From contig NZ_SNZF01000009.1 of the NCBI RefSeq assembly GCF_004363725.1, forward strand, positions 62,001 to 126,000: DNA of 64,000 bases. Direction: 5' to 3'. The notes beneath the pieces are model-generated. The model searched no databases and had not been told where the DNA came from. It saw only the letters and a list, made by a program, of their open reading frames with translations. Of the stretch, positions 27,998-38,285 are shown piece by piece; position 1 is the first letter of the stretch; every line of letters starts with the position of its first letter. The position numbers were made by a program, and so were the translations under genes. This DNA comes from Aquamicrobium defluvii. GTDB taxonomy: Bacteria; Pseudomonadota; Alphaproteobacteria; Rhizobiales; Rhizobiaceae.

Positions 27998-28774
27998 ATG
28001 CGATTTGGAAGATACGTGCTTATTGCAACTGCCAGCGCGCTGTTTGCACTTGGTTCGGCCCACGCGCAGGAAGAAGTCGTCCGCATCGGCACGGAAGGCG
28101 CCTACCCGCCGTTCAACAATCTGACTTCCGACGGCAAGCTGGAAGGCTTCGACATCGATATCGCACAGGCGCTTTGCGATGAAATGAAGGTCAGGTGCGA
28201 GTTCGTCGCCCAGGAATGGGACGGCATCATTCCGGCTCTTCAGGCCGGCAAGTTCGACGCCATCATAGCGTCCATGTCCATCACCCCGGAACGGCTGCAA
28301 CAGGTCGATTTCAGCAACAAATATTACAACACGCCGCCCGGTCTTGCAGTCCCGAAGGACAGCGACATCAACGGGGTCGGCAAGGAAGACCTGGCGGGCA
28401 AGACGATCGGCGCGCAGGCATCCACGACCCATTTCAACTATTCGACCGTGACCTACACCGACAGCACGGTAAAACCCTACCCGACAGCGCAGGAATATCA
28501 GCTCGATCTCGCCAATGGCCGTCTCGATGCTGCCAATGACGATATCATCGCCCTCACCCAATGGCTGGATTCGCCTGATGGTGCCTGCTGCAGGCTGGCT
28601 GGAACGATCACGCCTGTCGATGAAATCCACGGCCCCGGTGCCGGCATTGCCATCCGCAAGGGTGAAACCGCGCTGCGCGATCGCTTCAACGCCGCGATCC
28701 AGGCCATCCGGGAGAACGGAAAGTATAAGGAAATCAACGACAAGTACTTCAGCTTTGATGTATATGGCGATTGA
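27998..28774 (+). CDS. amino-acid ABC transporter substrate-binding protein (Lys/Arg/Orn/His type)
   Basis: A protein of 258 residues. A Sec signal peptide ends near GSAHA (residue 23). The mature part is a type II periplasmic binding protein of the LAO/HisJ group: RIGTEGAYPPFNN, GFDIDIAQALC, and VAQEWDGIIPALQAGKFDAIIASMSITPER. It should capture a basic or related amino acid in the periplasm and pass it to the two permeases encoded next. GAGAGG lies before the ATG. The exact ligand is not certain from the sequence. Confidence 0.88.
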   Translation: MRFGRYVLIATASALFALGSAHAQEEVVRIGTEGAYPPFNNLTSDGKLEGFDIDIAQALCDEMKVRCEFVAQEWDGIIPALQAGKFDAIIASMSITPERLQQVDFSNKYYNTPPGLAVPKDSDINGVGKEDLAGKTIGAQASTTHFNYSTVTYTDSTVKPYPTAQEYQLDLANGRLDAANDDIIALTQWLDSPDGACCRLAGTITPVDEIHGPGAGIAIRKGETALRDRFNAAIQAIRENGKYKEINDKYFSFDVYGD

Positions 28775-28782
28775 TTGAATAG

Positions 28783-28811
28783 CTGGGGCGGAGCCGAAAG
28801 CTTTGCCCCGG
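28783..28811 (+). terminator. hairpin between binding-protein and permease genes
   Basis: The GGGGC at 28785-28789 pairs with GCCCC at 28805-28809, with flanking C-G and T-G pairs. It begins nine bases after the binding-protein stop and has no clear T-run. Such hairpins commonly stabilise the upstream message or partly terminate transcription, so that the binding protein is made in excess over the permeases. Confidence 0.45.
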
Positions 28812-28881
28812 CTTTCCTGCCGGCTTTGCACCAGTCGGCAGTTTCGACAACAACGGAAATCACAGGGATACGGGCGGGGTA

Positions 28882-29595
28882 ATGCAGAGCGTTTGGACGC
28901 TGCTGAGCTGGGGGCCGGAGGGATGGCTGGATGAAATTGCCTATGGCGTTTTCATCACCGTCAGCCTGGCTCTCGCAACGCTGCCGCTGGGTCTGCTCAT
29001 CGGCTTCCTGATCGCGGTGGCCAAACAGTCGCAAGAGCGCTCCCTGAAACTGGCGGCCGACATCTATACGACCATCTTCCGCGGCCTGCCGGAGCTTCTG
29101 ACGCTGTTCCTTGTATTCTATGGCGCTCAGATCGGCATCCAGCAGGTGGTGCGGGTCTTCAATCCCACTGCCAGCGTCGAGGTCAACAGCTTCGTTTCCG
29201 GTATGATCGCCCTTGGCGTGGTGTTCTCTTCCTATGCCAGCGAAGTGTTCCTGTCGGCGTTCAGGGCCATTCCACGCGGACAATATGAAGGCGGCTACGC
29301 CATCGGCCTTTCGAAATTCCAGACGATGCGGCTCGTCGTTCTGCCGCAACTCGTACGCATTGCCCTGCCCGGGCTCGCCAATCTGTGGCTCATCCTGCTC
29401 AAGGATACATCGCTCGTTTCCGCCATCGGCCTGACGGACATCTTGCGTCAGGCAGGCGTGGCCGCGCGCGTCACCAAGCAGGCTTTCCTGTTTTTCGGCT
29501 TCGCCACCCTGATCTATCTCGCACTGGCGATCCTTTCCTCCATCGGCATCGGGCTGATTGAACGCCACGTCGGCAAGCAGGAGCTTCAGCGATGA
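28882..29595 (+). CDS. amino-acid ABC transporter permease (HisQ-type)
   Basis: A protein of 237 residues with about five membrane helices. The HisM/HisQ-type EAA loop (AFRAIPRGQYEGGYAIGLSKFQTMRLVVLPQLVRIALPG) at about 128-166 docks to the ATPase. TIFRGLPELLTLFLVFYG is also characteristic. It is the first of two permeases; its stop overlaps the second one's start by four bases. No ATPase gene follows in this operon. Confidence 0.9.
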   Translation: MQSVWTLLSWGPEGWLDEIAYGVFITVSLALATLPLGLLIGFLIAVAKQSQERSLKLAADIYTTIFRGLPELLTLFLVFYGAQIGIQQVVRVFNPTASVEVNSFVSGMIALGVVFSSYASEVFLSAFRAIPRGQYEGGYAIGLSKFQTMRLVVLPQLVRIALPGLANLWLILLKDTSLVSAIGLTDILRQAGVAARVTKQAFLFFGFATLIYLALAILSSIGIGLIERHVGKQELQR

Positions 29596-30425
29596 GCGCT
29601 GTCGACCATCCAGCCGCCACCGAAGTCCTGCGCCCGCCACCGCCCCCGCGCGGCTGGCCGCGCGAACGCGTCATCGGCTACATCCTGGTCTTCCTGTGGG
29701 CGCTGGCGCTCGTTGGCCTCGTTGCCTACCTCGTCTCGGCATGGAAGCCGGATATGTTCTGGAGATACGCTCCGGGATATCTGTCCGGGGTTTGGGTCAC
29801 CATCAAGCTGGTGGCGATTTCCGTGGTCATCGGCGCGCTGTTGTCGGTCCCGATCGCCTACGGGCGCATGTCGCGCAATCCGATAATCGCCAGCTTCGCC
29901 TATGCCTATGTCTATTTCTTCCGCGGCACGCCGCTGCTCGCGCAGGCATTCCTTGTCTATTACGGTTTCGGATCGTTCCGTCCGCAACTCGATGCCATCG
30001 GCCTATGGAGCTTCTTCCGCGACGCCTTCAACTGTGCGCTTTTCGCATTCTCGCTGAACACGGCGGCCTACCAGGCCGAAATCCTGCGCGGCGCCATCCA
30101 GAGCGTGCCGAAAGGCCAGTGGGAAGGTGCCGAATCGCTGGGGCTTCCGCGCCTGCTCACCCTGCGCAAGATCATCTTTCCGCAGGCGCTGATCGTGGCG
30201 CTGAGGCCATATGGCAATGAGCTGATCCTCATGGTCAAGGGATCGGCTATCGTTGCCATCATCACCGTCTACGACCTGATGGGCGTGACCCGCCTTACCT
30301 ATTCCCGCACCTTCGACTTCCAGGCTTACCTGTGGGCCGCGATCATCTACCTGCTGATCGTGGAAACCCTGCGCCACGCGGTCGACTGGGTCGAGGAACG
30401 CATCACGCGCCATCTCAGGCGCTGA
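29592..30425 (+). CDS. amino-acid ABC transporter permease (HisM-type)
   Basis: A protein of 277 residues with a longer N-terminal cytoplasmic stretch (Pro-rich, RPPPPPRGWPRERV), then membrane helices, YFFRGTPLLAQAFLVYYG, and the EAA loop GAIQSVPKGQWEGAESLGLPRLLTLRKIIFPQALIVALRPYGNE. It pairs with the preceding permease to form the membrane channel. The ATG overlaps the upstream stop (ATGA). The missing ATPase must be supplied from another locus, as the only amino-acid ATPase visible nearby belongs to the aap operon on the other strand. Confidence 0.9.
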   Translation: MSAVDHPAATEVLRPPPPPRGWPRERVIGYILVFLWALALVGLVAYLVSAWKPDMFWRYAPGYLSGVWVTIKLVAISVVIGALLSVPIAYGRMSRNPIIASFAYAYVYFFRGTPLLAQAFLVYYGFGSFRPQLDAIGLWSFFRDAFNCALFAFSLNTAAYQAEILRGAIQSVPKGQWEGAESLGLPRLLTLRKIIFPQALIVALRPYGNELILMVKGSAIVAIITVYDLMGVTRLTYSRTFDFQAYLWAAIIYLLIVETLRHAVDWVEERITRHLRR

Positions 30426-30486
30426 CTCCCCTTACCTGCAACAATGCTTTAAGACGCAGGCGTGCTTGCGTGAAAGGACTCCGATA

Positions 30487-31356
30487 ATGGCAACAGTGGC
30501 TTTCCTTGGTCTTGGCGTGATGGGCTATCCGATGGCAGGCCATCTGAAGAACAAGGGCGGCCACGACGTCACCGTTTACAACCGCACCGCCGCCAAAGCC
30601 GAAAAATGGATCGGCGAACATGGCGGCCGTTTCGCCAGCACCCCCGCCGAAGCGGCGGAAGGCAAGGATTTCGTTTTCGCCTGCGTGGGAAACGACGATG
30701 ACCTGCGCTCGGTAACCATCGGCCCCGACGGCGCCTTCGCCACCATGAAGAAAGGCGCGATCTTCATCGACAACACCACCGCGTCGGCCGAGGTTGCGCG
30801 CGAATTGTCCGCCAGGGCCGCCGAAGCCGGCTTCTCGTTCCTCGATGCCCCCGTCTCGGGCGGCCAGGCCGGCGCCGAAAACGGCGTCCTTACAGTCATG
30901 GTTGGCGGAGAAGAGGCGGCATTCGACCGCGCCCGTCCGGTCATCGATTCGTTTGCCCGCATGGTCGGCCTGATGGGGCCTGCCGGCGCCGGCCAGCTCA
31001 CCAAGATGATCAACCAGATCGCCATTGCCGGGCTTGTGCAGGGTCTTGCCGAGGGGATCCATTTCGGCAAGAAGGCCGGGCTGGACATCGAAAAGGTGGT
31101 CGAGGTCATATCGCGGGGCGCTGCGGGCTCGTGGCAGATGGAAAATCGCCACAAGACGATGAACGAAGGCAAATACGATTTCGGCTTTGCAGTCGACTGG
31201 ATGCGCAAGGACCTCGGCATCTGCCTTGCCGAAGCGGACCGCAACGGGGCGATCCTTCCGGTCACGGCGCTGGTCGATCAGTTCTACAAGGACGTCCAGT
31301 CCATGGGCGGCGGGCGCTGGGACACGTCCTCCCTGCTGGCGCGACTCGAGCGCTGA
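30487..31356 (+). CDS. NAD(P)-dependent beta-hydroxyacid dehydrogenase (HIBADH family)
   Basis: A protein of 289 residues. The Rossmann motif is FLGLGVMGYPMAGHL near the start, the substrate-binding signature is DAPVSGGQAGAENGVLTVMVGG (about 117-138), and the catalytic Lys region is GQLTKMINQIAIAG. These define the 3-hydroxyisobutyrate / tartronate semialdehyde / gamma-hydroxybutyrate dehydrogenase family; the exact substrate is not decided. It follows the ABC operon by about 60 bases and could use its import products or branched-chain amino-acid intermediates. Confidence 0.87.
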   Translation: MATVAFLGLGVMGYPMAGHLKNKGGHDVTVYNRTAAKAEKWIGEHGGRFASTPAEAAEGKDFVFACVGNDDDLRSVTIGPDGAFATMKKGAIFIDNTTASAEVARELSARAAEAGFSFLDAPVSGGQAGAENGVLTVMVGGEEAAFDRARPVIDSFARMVGLMGPAGAGQLTKMINQIAIAGLVQGLAEGIHFGKKAGLDIEKVVEVISRGAAGSWQMENRHKTMNEGKYDFGFAVDWMRKDLGICLAEADRNGAILPVTALVDQFYKDVQSMGGGRWDTSSLLARLER

Positions 31357-31429
31357 GCACGGGAATTATCCGTTTAAAAGCAGCATTCTTGCTTGCTGAC
31401 ACCGTTCAATCCCATAATGATTGCAGATC

Positions 31430-31933
31430 ATGGCAAGCGCTTCGCAGGAACCACGCAAAACGATACTCGACCGCATCGATATCGCCATACTCGATACGTT
31501 GCAGAAGGACGGTCGCATTCCCAACGCCGCGCTGGCCGAAAAGGTGGGCCTGTCGCAATCGGCCTGCTCGCGCCGGCTCGACAACCTCGAACGGTCCGGT
31601 GTCATCCGGGGCTATCACGCCCGGCTGTCGAACGCCGCGCTGGGTCACCATACGACCGTGATCGTCCATATCTCGCTGTCGGGCCAGTTCGAGAAGACCC
31701 TGTCCGACTTCGAAGCGGCGATAAAGCGCTGCCCGAACGTATTGTCCTGCCACCTCATGTCCGGTGAATACGACTACATATTGCGCATCGCCGCGCGCGA
31801 TCTCGCGGACTACGAACGCATCCACAAGGAATGGCTGTCGGCCATGCCCCATGTGACGCGCATCAACTCGTCCTTCGCGCTGCGCGAGGTGGTGGACCGC
31901 ACAGCGCTCGGCATGAAGCCGGAAATGGCGTAA
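31430..31933 (+). CDS. Lrp/AsnC family transcriptional regulator
   Basis: A protein of 167 residues. The N-terminal helix-turn-helix is LDRIDIAILDTLQKDGRIPNAALAEKVGLSQSACSRRLDNLERSGVIRGY (in two stretches, about 13-62), followed by the RAM ligand-binding domain (NVLSCHLMSGEYDYILRI). Such proteins sense amino acids and often regulate neighbouring transport or catabolic genes. The ABC import operon and dehydrogenase just upstream are natural targets. The ATG at 31430 is preferred to an in-frame TTG at 31421. Confidence 0.9.
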   Translation: MASASQEPRKTILDRIDIAILDTLQKDGRIPNAALAEKVGLSQSACSRRLDNLERSGVIRGYHARLSNAALGHHTTVIVHISLSGQFEKTLSDFEAAIKRCPNVLSCHLMSGEYDYILRIAARDLADYERIHKEWLSAMPHVTRINSSFALREVVDRTALGMKPEMA

Positions 31934-31966
31934 TTCACCCCCTCCCAGGACAGGCGTTCCGCCGCT

Positions 31967-33505
31967 CTATCTGGCGGCAGAACCGGCCTGCCGCCCTTCG
32001 ACCGCCAAGGCCATGCGGCGTCCGAGCACCTTGCCCAGTTGCGTCACCCGCGCCGCGGGCCGCTCGCCATAGAGGGCGGCAAGGTTGGAAGGCAGCACGA
32101 TCTCCAGCGTGCCGTCCTCCCGTCTGTTCCACGTCAGTTGCGGGATGACACCCGGCATCGCCGCCGACAGAAGATACACCACCCGCATCGTACCGGCCAG
32201 AATACGTGCCCGCTCCAGATAGCGCGGCGTTGCCAGCAACCGGATTTCGGCGGCCGATTCGCTGAACACCCCTTCGTGACGAAAGAGATTCGTCAGCGCC
32301 AGATAGGCCCGGCCGGGATGATCCACGCCCAGGAACGCGGCATGAGAGATGATGTTGAGCGATTGCGTGCCCCGGTACTCGGGATGCGCACGCCAGCCGA
32401 TGTCTGCCAGCAGACAGGCCGCCTTGCGATAGCGTGCCTCATCCTCCGTTTCCTCGACACCGAACATTTCGAAAGCCTGTCCGGTCCAGTCGGCAAGCTC
32501 CTGCGCATGGGTGAAGGAGCGGGAGCGCAGTCGCGCAAGCTCCTCACAGGCCGAAAGCAGCGGGTCCGCCTGCTGCTCGGCCGGCGTCAGCAGCGAATGC
32601 AGATATCCCTCGCGCACCCCCACGGCCGAGACCACGATACGGGCCGGCTTCATGGCGCCGATGATTTCCTTCTGCACGATGGCGCCATAGGGCAGCAGGG
32701 CGCGACGCGCCTTGGACACGCCCTCGATGCCCTTCATGCGCTCCAGATTTCCCTTTGCCACCTGCTTCAGGAACGGCATCGCACTTTCGGTGCCGATCTC
32801 ATAATGATGCATGACATCCAGCGGATAGCCGGTCTTTTCCATGTGGAGGCGGGCGAGATTTCGCCAGGTGCCGCCCACGGCATAGAAAGTACGCCCCTGC
32901 CCCGCCTTGAGCAGCTTGGCCCTGGCCACCTCCGCGCGCGCGATCTTCGCCGCCTGCTCCAGTGAATTTCCGGCCATGTCCTGAAGGCGCAGGCCCCCGA
33001 GCGGCAAGGTTATGCCGTCCCCGATATTTTCGCCATCTATATCGACAAGCTCGAGACTGCCGCCCCCCAGATCGCCGGCAATGCCGTTCGCCGGCCGGAA
33101 GCCGGAGATCACCCCGAGCGCCGAGTAGTAGGCTTCCTGCCGGCCGCTCAGAACATGGATTTCGGTGCCCAGCACCTCTTCGGCACGATGGATGAAGTCC
33201 GGGCCGTTTTCGGCCTCGCGCGCTGCGGCCGTTGCCACGACGTGCATGTGGACGGCGCCGGCCTGATCGGAAAGTGCGCGGAAGCGGCGGAATTCCTCCA
33301 TCGCCCGCGTTACCGCCTCGGGATCGAGCCTGCCCGTGGAAACGATGCCGCGGCCGAGGCCGGCAAGCATCTTTTCGTTGAACAGCATCGTAGGAGAACG
33401 CGCCAGCCCTTCGTAGACGACAAGCCGGATGGAGTTCGAGCCGATGTCGATGATCGAAACCGGACGCCGGTCCTGAAGCCGGCCCTGGGAAGCTGCCATC
33501 ATCAA
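31967..33505 (-). CDS. ppx: Ppx/GppA family exopolyphosphatase
   Basis: A protein of 512 residues of the actin-like ASKHA fold. The phosphate-binding motif is [17 protein letters not shown] (about 18-34), and the second motif is [16 protein letters not shown] near residue 141. An HD-like C-terminal region is present, as in long Ppx proteins. It removes terminal phosphates from polyphosphate or pppGpp. The ATG overlaps the ppk stop by four bases, so synthesis and breakdown enzymes are made from one message. Confidence 0.9.
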   Translation of the reverse strand: MMMAASQGRLQDRRPVSIIDIGSNSIRLVVYEGLARSPTMLFNEKMLAGLGRGIVSTGRLDPEAVTRAMEEFRRFRALSDQAGAVHMHVVATAAAREAENGPDFIHRAEEVLGTEIHVLSGRQEAYYSALGVISGFRPANGIAGDLGGGSLELVDIDGENIGDGITLPLGGLRLQDMAGNSLEQAAKIARAEVARAKLLKAGQGRTFYAVGGTWRNLARLHMEKTGYPLDVMHHYEIGTESAMPFLKQVAKGNLERMKGIEGVSKARRALLPYGAIVQKEIIGAMKPARIVVSAVGVREGYLHSLLTPAEQQADPLLSACEELARLRSRSFTHAQELADWTGQAFEMFGVEETEDEARYRKAACLLADIGWRAHPEYRGTQSLNIISHAAFLGVDHPGRAYLALTNLFRHEGVFSESAAEIRLLATPRYLERARILAGTMRVVYLLSAAMPGVIPQLTWNRREDGTLEIVLPSNLAALYGERPAARVTQLGKVLGRRMALAVEGRQAGSAAR

Positions 33506-35703
33506 CCGGTCGTCGGGACAGTTTTCTTGCGGCGCTTGAACTGGGCGATCCGCTTCGGCGCATGCGACTTCAAGGCGTCACCCCGTCCCGAAAGGCTGGG
33601 ATTGGTCATGAAATATTCCTGCGCATTGAATGGCTCCTCGCCCTCTTCAAGCACCACCCGGCGCGACGTTCCGTCGGGCAATACTTCGAAACTTTGCTGG
33701 TTGTCCACCAGATTGCCGAGCATGATCTGCCCCAGGATCTGCTCATGCACGGTCGGGTTGGCGATTGGCACCATGGTTTCAACCCGCCGATCCAGATTTC
33801 GCGGCATCATGTCGGCCGAGCTGATGTAGATGATCGCCTCGTCGGACGGCAGGCCATGGCCATTTCCGAAGCAATAGATGCGGCTGTGTTCCAGAAAACG
33901 CCCGACGATGGATTTGACGCGGATGTTTTCCGACAGGCCCGGCACCTGCGGCCGCAGGCAGCAGATGCCGCGCACGACCAGATCGATTTCCACACCTGCC
34001 CGGCTCGCATCGTAAAGCGCGTCGATGACCTGCGGATCGACGAGCGAGTTCATCTTCATCCAGATGCGCGCCGGCCGTCCTTCCCGCGCATGGCGAATCT
34101 CGCCCTCGATATGCGACAGGATCCGGCTGCGCAGGGTGAAGGGAGACATGGCGATGGTCATCTCCTCCGCCGGTTCCGCATAGCCGGTGATGAAATTGAA
34201 TATCTGCGACACGTCGCTGGCGATCTGCGGGGCCGTCGTGAAGAATGACAGGTCGGTATAGATGCGCGCCGTGATCGGATGGTAGTTGCCCGTACCCAGA
34301 TGGACGTAGTTGCGCAGCTTGCCGTCTTCACGCCGCACCACCAGCGACATCTTGGCGTGTGTTTTCAGTTCAAGAAACCCGAAGACCACCTGAACGCCCG
34401 CGCGCTCGAGATCTCGCGCCCAGCGGATATTTGCCTCCTCGTCGAAGCGTGCCTTGAGCTCGACCAGCGCCGTAACCGATTTTCCCGCTTCAGCCGCATC
34501 GATGAGCGCACGCACGATCGGGCTGTCGTTCGATGTGCGGTAGAGCGTCTGCTTGATTGCCACCACCTCAGGATCGAGCGCGGCCTGGCGGAGGAACTGC
34601 ACGACCACATCGAACGATTCGTAAGGGTGATGGACAACGATGTCCTTCTCGCGAATGGCGGCGAAGCAGTCGCCGCCATGCTCGCGAATACGCTCCGGGA
34701 AGCGGGGATTGTAGGGCGTGAATTTCAGATCATCGCGCGCCACGCTGACGATCTCGGAAATCTGGCTGAGCGCCAGCGGTCCGTCGATAACGCTGATGCG
34801 GTTTCCGGCCACACCCAGCTCGCCCGCCACGAATTCCCGAAGGCTTTCCGGCATGCGGCTGTCGAATTCTATGCGGATCACCGAGCCGCGCCGGCGGCGC
34901 TTGAGTGCGGTTTCGAACAGCCGCACCAGATCCTCCGATTCTTCCTCGACTTCGATATCGCTGTCGCGGATGATCTGGAATGTACCGGAGCCCTTGACTT
35001 CATAGCCGGGGAACAGGCGCCCGATGTAAAGGCCCACCACATCTTCCAGCTGCACGAAGCGCACGCGGCCCTTTCGGTCCGGCAGGCGAATGTAGCGCTT
35101 GAGAGCCGGCGGCAGGCGCAGAAGCGCGCTCATGTCTTCCCCTTCCCGCAAATGACGCAATTGAAGCGCCATCGAGAACCCGAGATTGGGAATGAAGGGG
35201 AACGGATGTGCAGGGTCGATCGACAACGGCGTCAGAACCGGAAACACCTGTTCCCGGAAATATTCTTCCAGCCAGACCTTTTCATCCTTGGTGAGGGCTG
35301 AAACGTCGACCGTCTCGATACCCTCCTTTTCGAGAAGCGACATCAGTTCAGCGAGAATTTTCTGCTGGTCCGACTGAAGCCGCTCCACCTCGCGCAGCAC
35401 CTGTTCGAGCTGTTGTTCCGGCGTACGCCCGTCCGGGCTCTTCAACGTGATGCGCTGGCGGACCTGCCCGGCAAGGCCGGCCACACGCACCATGAAGAAT
35501 TCGTCGAGATTTCCAGCGGAAATCGACAGAAAGCGAACCCGTTCGAGAAGCGGGTGGCGTTCATTGCGCGCTTCTTCGAGAACGCGCCTGTTGAATTGCA
35601 GCCATGAAAACTCGCGGTTGACGAAACGGTCCGGATTGCCGCTCTCGTCCGCGGTCACGTCCAGGGTGGTGAACTCTGCCTGCTTCGGCCTCAACTCTGT
35701 CAT
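33502..35703 (-). CDS. ppk1: polyphosphate kinase 1
   Basis: A protein of 733 residues with the four PPK1 domains. The N-terminal region contains [17 protein letters not shown] (about 28-44), and the phosphorylated His lies in [15 protein letters not shown] (about 470-484). Paired Arg/His residues of the second catalytic lobe follow ([22 protein letters not shown]). It polymerises ATP gamma-phosphates into polyphosphate. It is first in the ppk1-ppx unit and divergent from the zinc-finger protein gene. Confidence 0.96.
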   Translation of the reverse strand: MTELRPKQAEFTTLDVTADESGNPDRFVNREFSWLQFNRRVLEEARNERHPLLERVRFLSISAGNLDEFFMVRVAGLAGQVRQRITLKSPDGRTPEQQLEQVLREVERLQSDQQKILAELMSLLEKEGIETVDVSALTKDEKVWLEEYFREQVFPVLTPLSIDPAHPFPFIPNLGFSMALQLRHLREGEDMSALLRLPPALKRYIRLPDRKGRVRFVQLEDVVGLYIGRLFPGYEVKGSGTFQIIRDSDIEVEEESEDLVRLFETALKRRRRGSVIRIEFDSRMPESLREFVAGELGVAGNRISVIDGPLALSQISEIVSVARDDLKFTPYNPRFPERIREHGGDCFAAIREKDIVVHHPYESFDVVVQFLRQAALDPEVVAIKQTLYRTSNDSPIVRALIDAAEAGKSVTALVELKARFDEEANIRWARDLERAGVQVVFGFLELKTHAKMSLVVRREDGKLRNYVHLGTGNYHPITARIYTDLSFFTTAPQIASDVSQIFNFITGYAEPAEEMTIAMSPFTLRSRILSHIEGEIRHAREGRPARIWMKMNSLVDPQVIDALYDASRAGVEIDLVVRGICCLRPQVPGLSENIRVKSIVGRFLEHSRIYCFGNGHGLPSDEAIIYISSADMMPRNLDRRVETMVPIANPTVHEQILGQIMLGNLVDNQQSFEVLPDGTSRRVVLEEGEEPFNAQEYFMTNPSLSGRGDALKSHAPKRIAQFKRRKKTVPTTG

Positions 35704-35866
35704 ATCCCCGCTTTCCTCGCCCCTTGCTGGCCGGTGCCCCGGCCAGCCAGCCGGCTACACTTTTCACATTATCCTCTGGCAGGGTTTTGCGACAGTTTCA
35801 TTTCATATGCTTGCAAAGAACCGACTTATGCTCCAAACGCTGGATAACAGCTCGAAGGAGATGATC

Positions 35867-36112
35867 ATGGCTGGCGGTACCATTCCCCACTTCCAGAACG
35901 ATCAGGGTCACGCGGCAATCGAGATCGGCGTCAGGGAGTTCATGTGCGTCGGCGCCAATCCGCCGTTCGATCACCCCCATGTGTTTCTGGACATGGGCGC
36001 GGATGACGAGAAGATCTGCCCCTATTGCTCGACCCTCTATCGCCACAACGCAAAGCTCGGTCCCTCACAGACCGTCCCTGCCGGTTGCGCTTACATCGAG
36101 CGCGCTGCCTGA
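35867..36112 (+). CDS. zinc-finger domain protein, NDUFS6-like (zf-CHCC)
   Basis: An 81-residue protein with a CHCC-type zinc site: FMCVGANPPFDHPHVFLDMG (about 25-44) and ICPYCSTLYR (about 50-59). This domain is that of NDUFS6, the zinc-binding accessory subunit of complex I, and bacterial forms are found throughout alphaproteobacteria. AAGGAG lies six bases before the ATG at 35867, which decides the start within a much longer open frame (an ATG at 35861 has no spacing). The monooxygenase gene follows after 24 bases. Confidence 0.88.
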   Translation: MAGGTIPHFQNDQGHAAIEIGVREFMCVGANPPFDHPHVFLDMGADDEKICPYCSTLYRHNAKLGPSQTVPAGCAYIERAA

Positions 36113-36136
36113 TCGCAAGACAGGCGCCAGACATCG

Positions 36137-37360
36137 ATGACAACCGCGGACACACGGCCGGTTCTGATCTCAGGGGCCGGAATCGCCGGCCTTACGCTGG
36201 CGATTGCCCTGGCGCGCCGGGGTGTGGCCAGCAGGCTGTATGAACAGGCTGCGCAACTGGAAGCCTTCGGCGCCGGGCTCCAGCTTTCGCCGAATGCGGC
36301 ACATATCCTGCTCGAACTCGACGTTCTGTCGCGCTTGCGGCCGCAAGCCGTCCAGCCGGAAACCGTGCAGCTGAGGGATGCAGGGACGCTGCGCATGCTG
36401 ACCAGCATACCGCTGGGGCAGGAAGCCGAACGACGCTGGAAAGCCCCCTATCTGGTCGCGCACCGCGCCGATTTGCAGCAGGCTCTGCTTGCAGAGGCAG
36501 CCACACGGCCGGAAATCGCTCTGACGACCGGAATGCGCCTGTCCGACGTGTCGGCCGATGCGGAAGGCAATGTCACGGCCCGCTTCGAAAATGAGGATGG
36601 CCGCGCCGAAGTCGCGCAGAGCAGCCTGCTGGTTGGCGCCGATGGCGTCTGGTCCAGAACGCGCCAGCTTATGGACGGATCGGCCGACAGCCGGTTCAGC
36701 GGACAGATAGCGTGGCGCACCACCATCATGATCGACAGCGAGGCCGGTCAGGCTTTCCGCGCGATTGCCGAAACGGGCAGTGTCACAACCTTCCTGCATG
36801 GCCGGTTCCATCTCGTTGCCTATCCCCTGCGTGCCGGCAGAGAGATCAATCTGGTTGCGTTCACGCCGGCCGACAGAATTGCGGATGGATGGGCAGCGGA
36901 TGCCGATCCCGCAATCCTGATGCGCGCCCTGGCCCTCGGTTCCTCGCAGCTCCTGACCCTTGCCGAACTCGCCGCCCCCTGGACCGCATGGCCGCTCAAT
37001 ACGGTCGACCCTGCCGCGAGGTGGAGCGCTCCCGGCATGGTGCTGATCGGGGATGCAGCCCACGCCGTAACGCCATTCGCCGCGCAGGGCGCGGCCATGG
37101 CGATAGAAGATGCCGCCCTGCTCGCACATGCGCTGGCAAGCACTGCGGGCTCAAGGCAAGCCGCAATCTCCGCATGGGAAGAGCAGCGCAAGGCGCGCGT
37201 AATCAAGGTGGCGCGACGCGGAGCCCTGAACAAGCTGGCGTGGAATGCCACCGGCCCCGTCGCTCTGGCGCGCAATCTCGTTTTCAGCTTCCGATCGCCC
37301 GAAAGCCTCGCCGCCGATCTCGACTGGCTCTATGGCTGGCGGCTGCCGCGGGCAGGCTGA
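36137..37360 (+). CDS. FAD-dependent monooxygenase (aromatic hydroxylase family)
   Basis: A protein of 407 residues. The FAD motifs are LISGAGIAGLTLAIALARRG (about 10-29), the DG motif LLVGADGVWSRTR (about 164-176), and the GD motif GMVLIGDAAHAVTPFAAQGAAMAIEDAALLA (about 300-330). These mark the salicylate hydroxylase/UbiH-like class, which uses NAD(P)H and oxygen to hydroxylate aromatic or quinone-like substrates. The precise substrate is not clear. It is likely co-transcribed with the zinc-finger gene. Confidence 0.87.
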   Translation: MTTADTRPVLISGAGIAGLTLAIALARRGVASRLYEQAAQLEAFGAGLQLSPNAAHILLELDVLSRLRPQAVQPETVQLRDAGTLRMLTSIPLGQEAERRWKAPYLVAHRADLQQALLAEAATRPEIALTTGMRLSDVSADAEGNVTARFENEDGRAEVAQSSLLVGADGVWSRTRQLMDGSADSRFSGQIAWRTTIMIDSEAGQAFRAIAETGSVTTFLHGRFHLVAYPLRAGREINLVAFTPADRIADGWAADADPAILMRALALGSSQLLTLAELAAPWTAWPLNTVDPAARWSAPGMVLIGDAAHAVTPFAAQGAAMAIEDAALLAHALASTAGSRQAAISAWEEQRKARVIKVARRGALNKLAWNATGPVALARNLVFSFRSPESLAADLDWLYGWRLPRAG

Positions 37361-37411
37361 GGGCAGCCGTCCCGGAACAGACCTTCCGTTTCCCTGAAAG
37401 CGAATCTTCCG

Positions 37412-37447
37412 CTGCTTTCGGCTTCTGAACGGAGATGCCGAAAGCAG
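37412..37447. terminator. hairpin between convergent monooxygenase and aap genes
   Basis: CTGCTTTCGGC (37412-37422) pairs with GCCGAAAGCAG (37437-37447), an 11-bp perfect stem with a 14-base loop. It lies between two converging genes and could stop transcription from either side, though no strong T-run follows on either strand. Confidence 0.5.
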
Positions 37448-37466
37448 GCTTACGCGCAGAAACCGT

Positions 37467-38270
37467 TCAGTGCAGGATCTGGCTGAGGAACAGCTTCGTG
37501 CGCTCGTGCTGGGGATTGTCGAAGAACTCGGCCGGGGTGTTCTGCTCGACGATCTGGCCCTGATCCATGAAGATAACCCGGTTCGCAACCTTGCGCGCGA
37601 AGCCCATTTCGTGGGTCACGCACAGCATGGTCATGCCCTCTTCGGCAAGGCCGACCATCGTTTCCAGAACCTCCTTGACCATTTCGGGGTCGAGCGCCGA
37701 GGTCGGCTCGTCGAACAGCATGATCTTCGGCTTCATGCACAATGAGCGCGCGATGGCGACGCGCTGTTGCTGGCCGCCGGAAAGCTGACCCGGATATTTG
37801 TGCGCCTGTTCGGGAATCTTGACCCTTTCCAGATAGTGCATGGCCGTGGCCTCGGCCTCCTTCTTGGGAACCTTGCGCACCCAGATCGGCGCCAGCGTGC
37901 AGTTCTCCAGAATGGTCAGGTGCGGGAACAGGTTGAAGTGCTGGAACACCATGCCGACCTCGCGGCGCACCTCATCGATCTTCTTGAGGTCGTTGGTCAA
38001 TTCCTTGCCATCGACGATGATCTTGCCCTTCTGGTGTTCCTCCAGCCGGTTGATGCAGCGGATCATGGTCGACTTGCCCGAGCCGGAAGGCCCGCAGACG
38101 ACGATGCGCTCGCCGCGCATGACCTTCAGGTTGATGTCTTTCAGGACATGGAACTCGCCATACCACTTGTGCATGCCGATGATCTCGATGGCGACATCGG
38201 TCTTCGAGACCTGCATCTTGCCGGTATCGACCTCAATTTCCTGCGCGCTGACTGCGTTCTCGGTGGCCAT
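37467..38270 (-). CDS. aapP: general L-amino acid ABC transporter ATP-binding protein AapP
   Basis: A protein of 267 residues. The Walker A is GPSGSGKST (about 60-68), the signature is [19 protein letters not shown] (about 163-181), and the Walker B is [14 protein letters not shown]. It powers the Aap broad-range amino-acid importer characterised in Rhizobium. It is last in aapJQMP, 15 bases after aapM. The orphan permease pair at 28.9-30.4 kb lacks an ATPase and might share this one, though that is speculation. Confidence 0.94.
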   Translation of the reverse strand: MATENAVSAQEIEVDTGKMQVSKTDVAIEIIGMHKWYGEFHVLKDINLKVMRGERIVVCGPSGSGKSTMIRCINRLEEHQKGKIIVDGKELTNDLKKIDEVRREVGMVFQHFNLFPHLTILENCTLAPIWVRKVPKKEAEATAMHYLERVKIPEQAHKYPGQLSGGQQQRVAIARSLCMKPKIMLFDEPTSALDPEMVKEVLETMVGLAEEGMTMLCVTHEMGFARKVANRVIFMDQGQIVEQNTPAEFFDNPQHERTKLFLSQILH

Positions 38271-38285
38271 GTGCCATTCCCCTGT

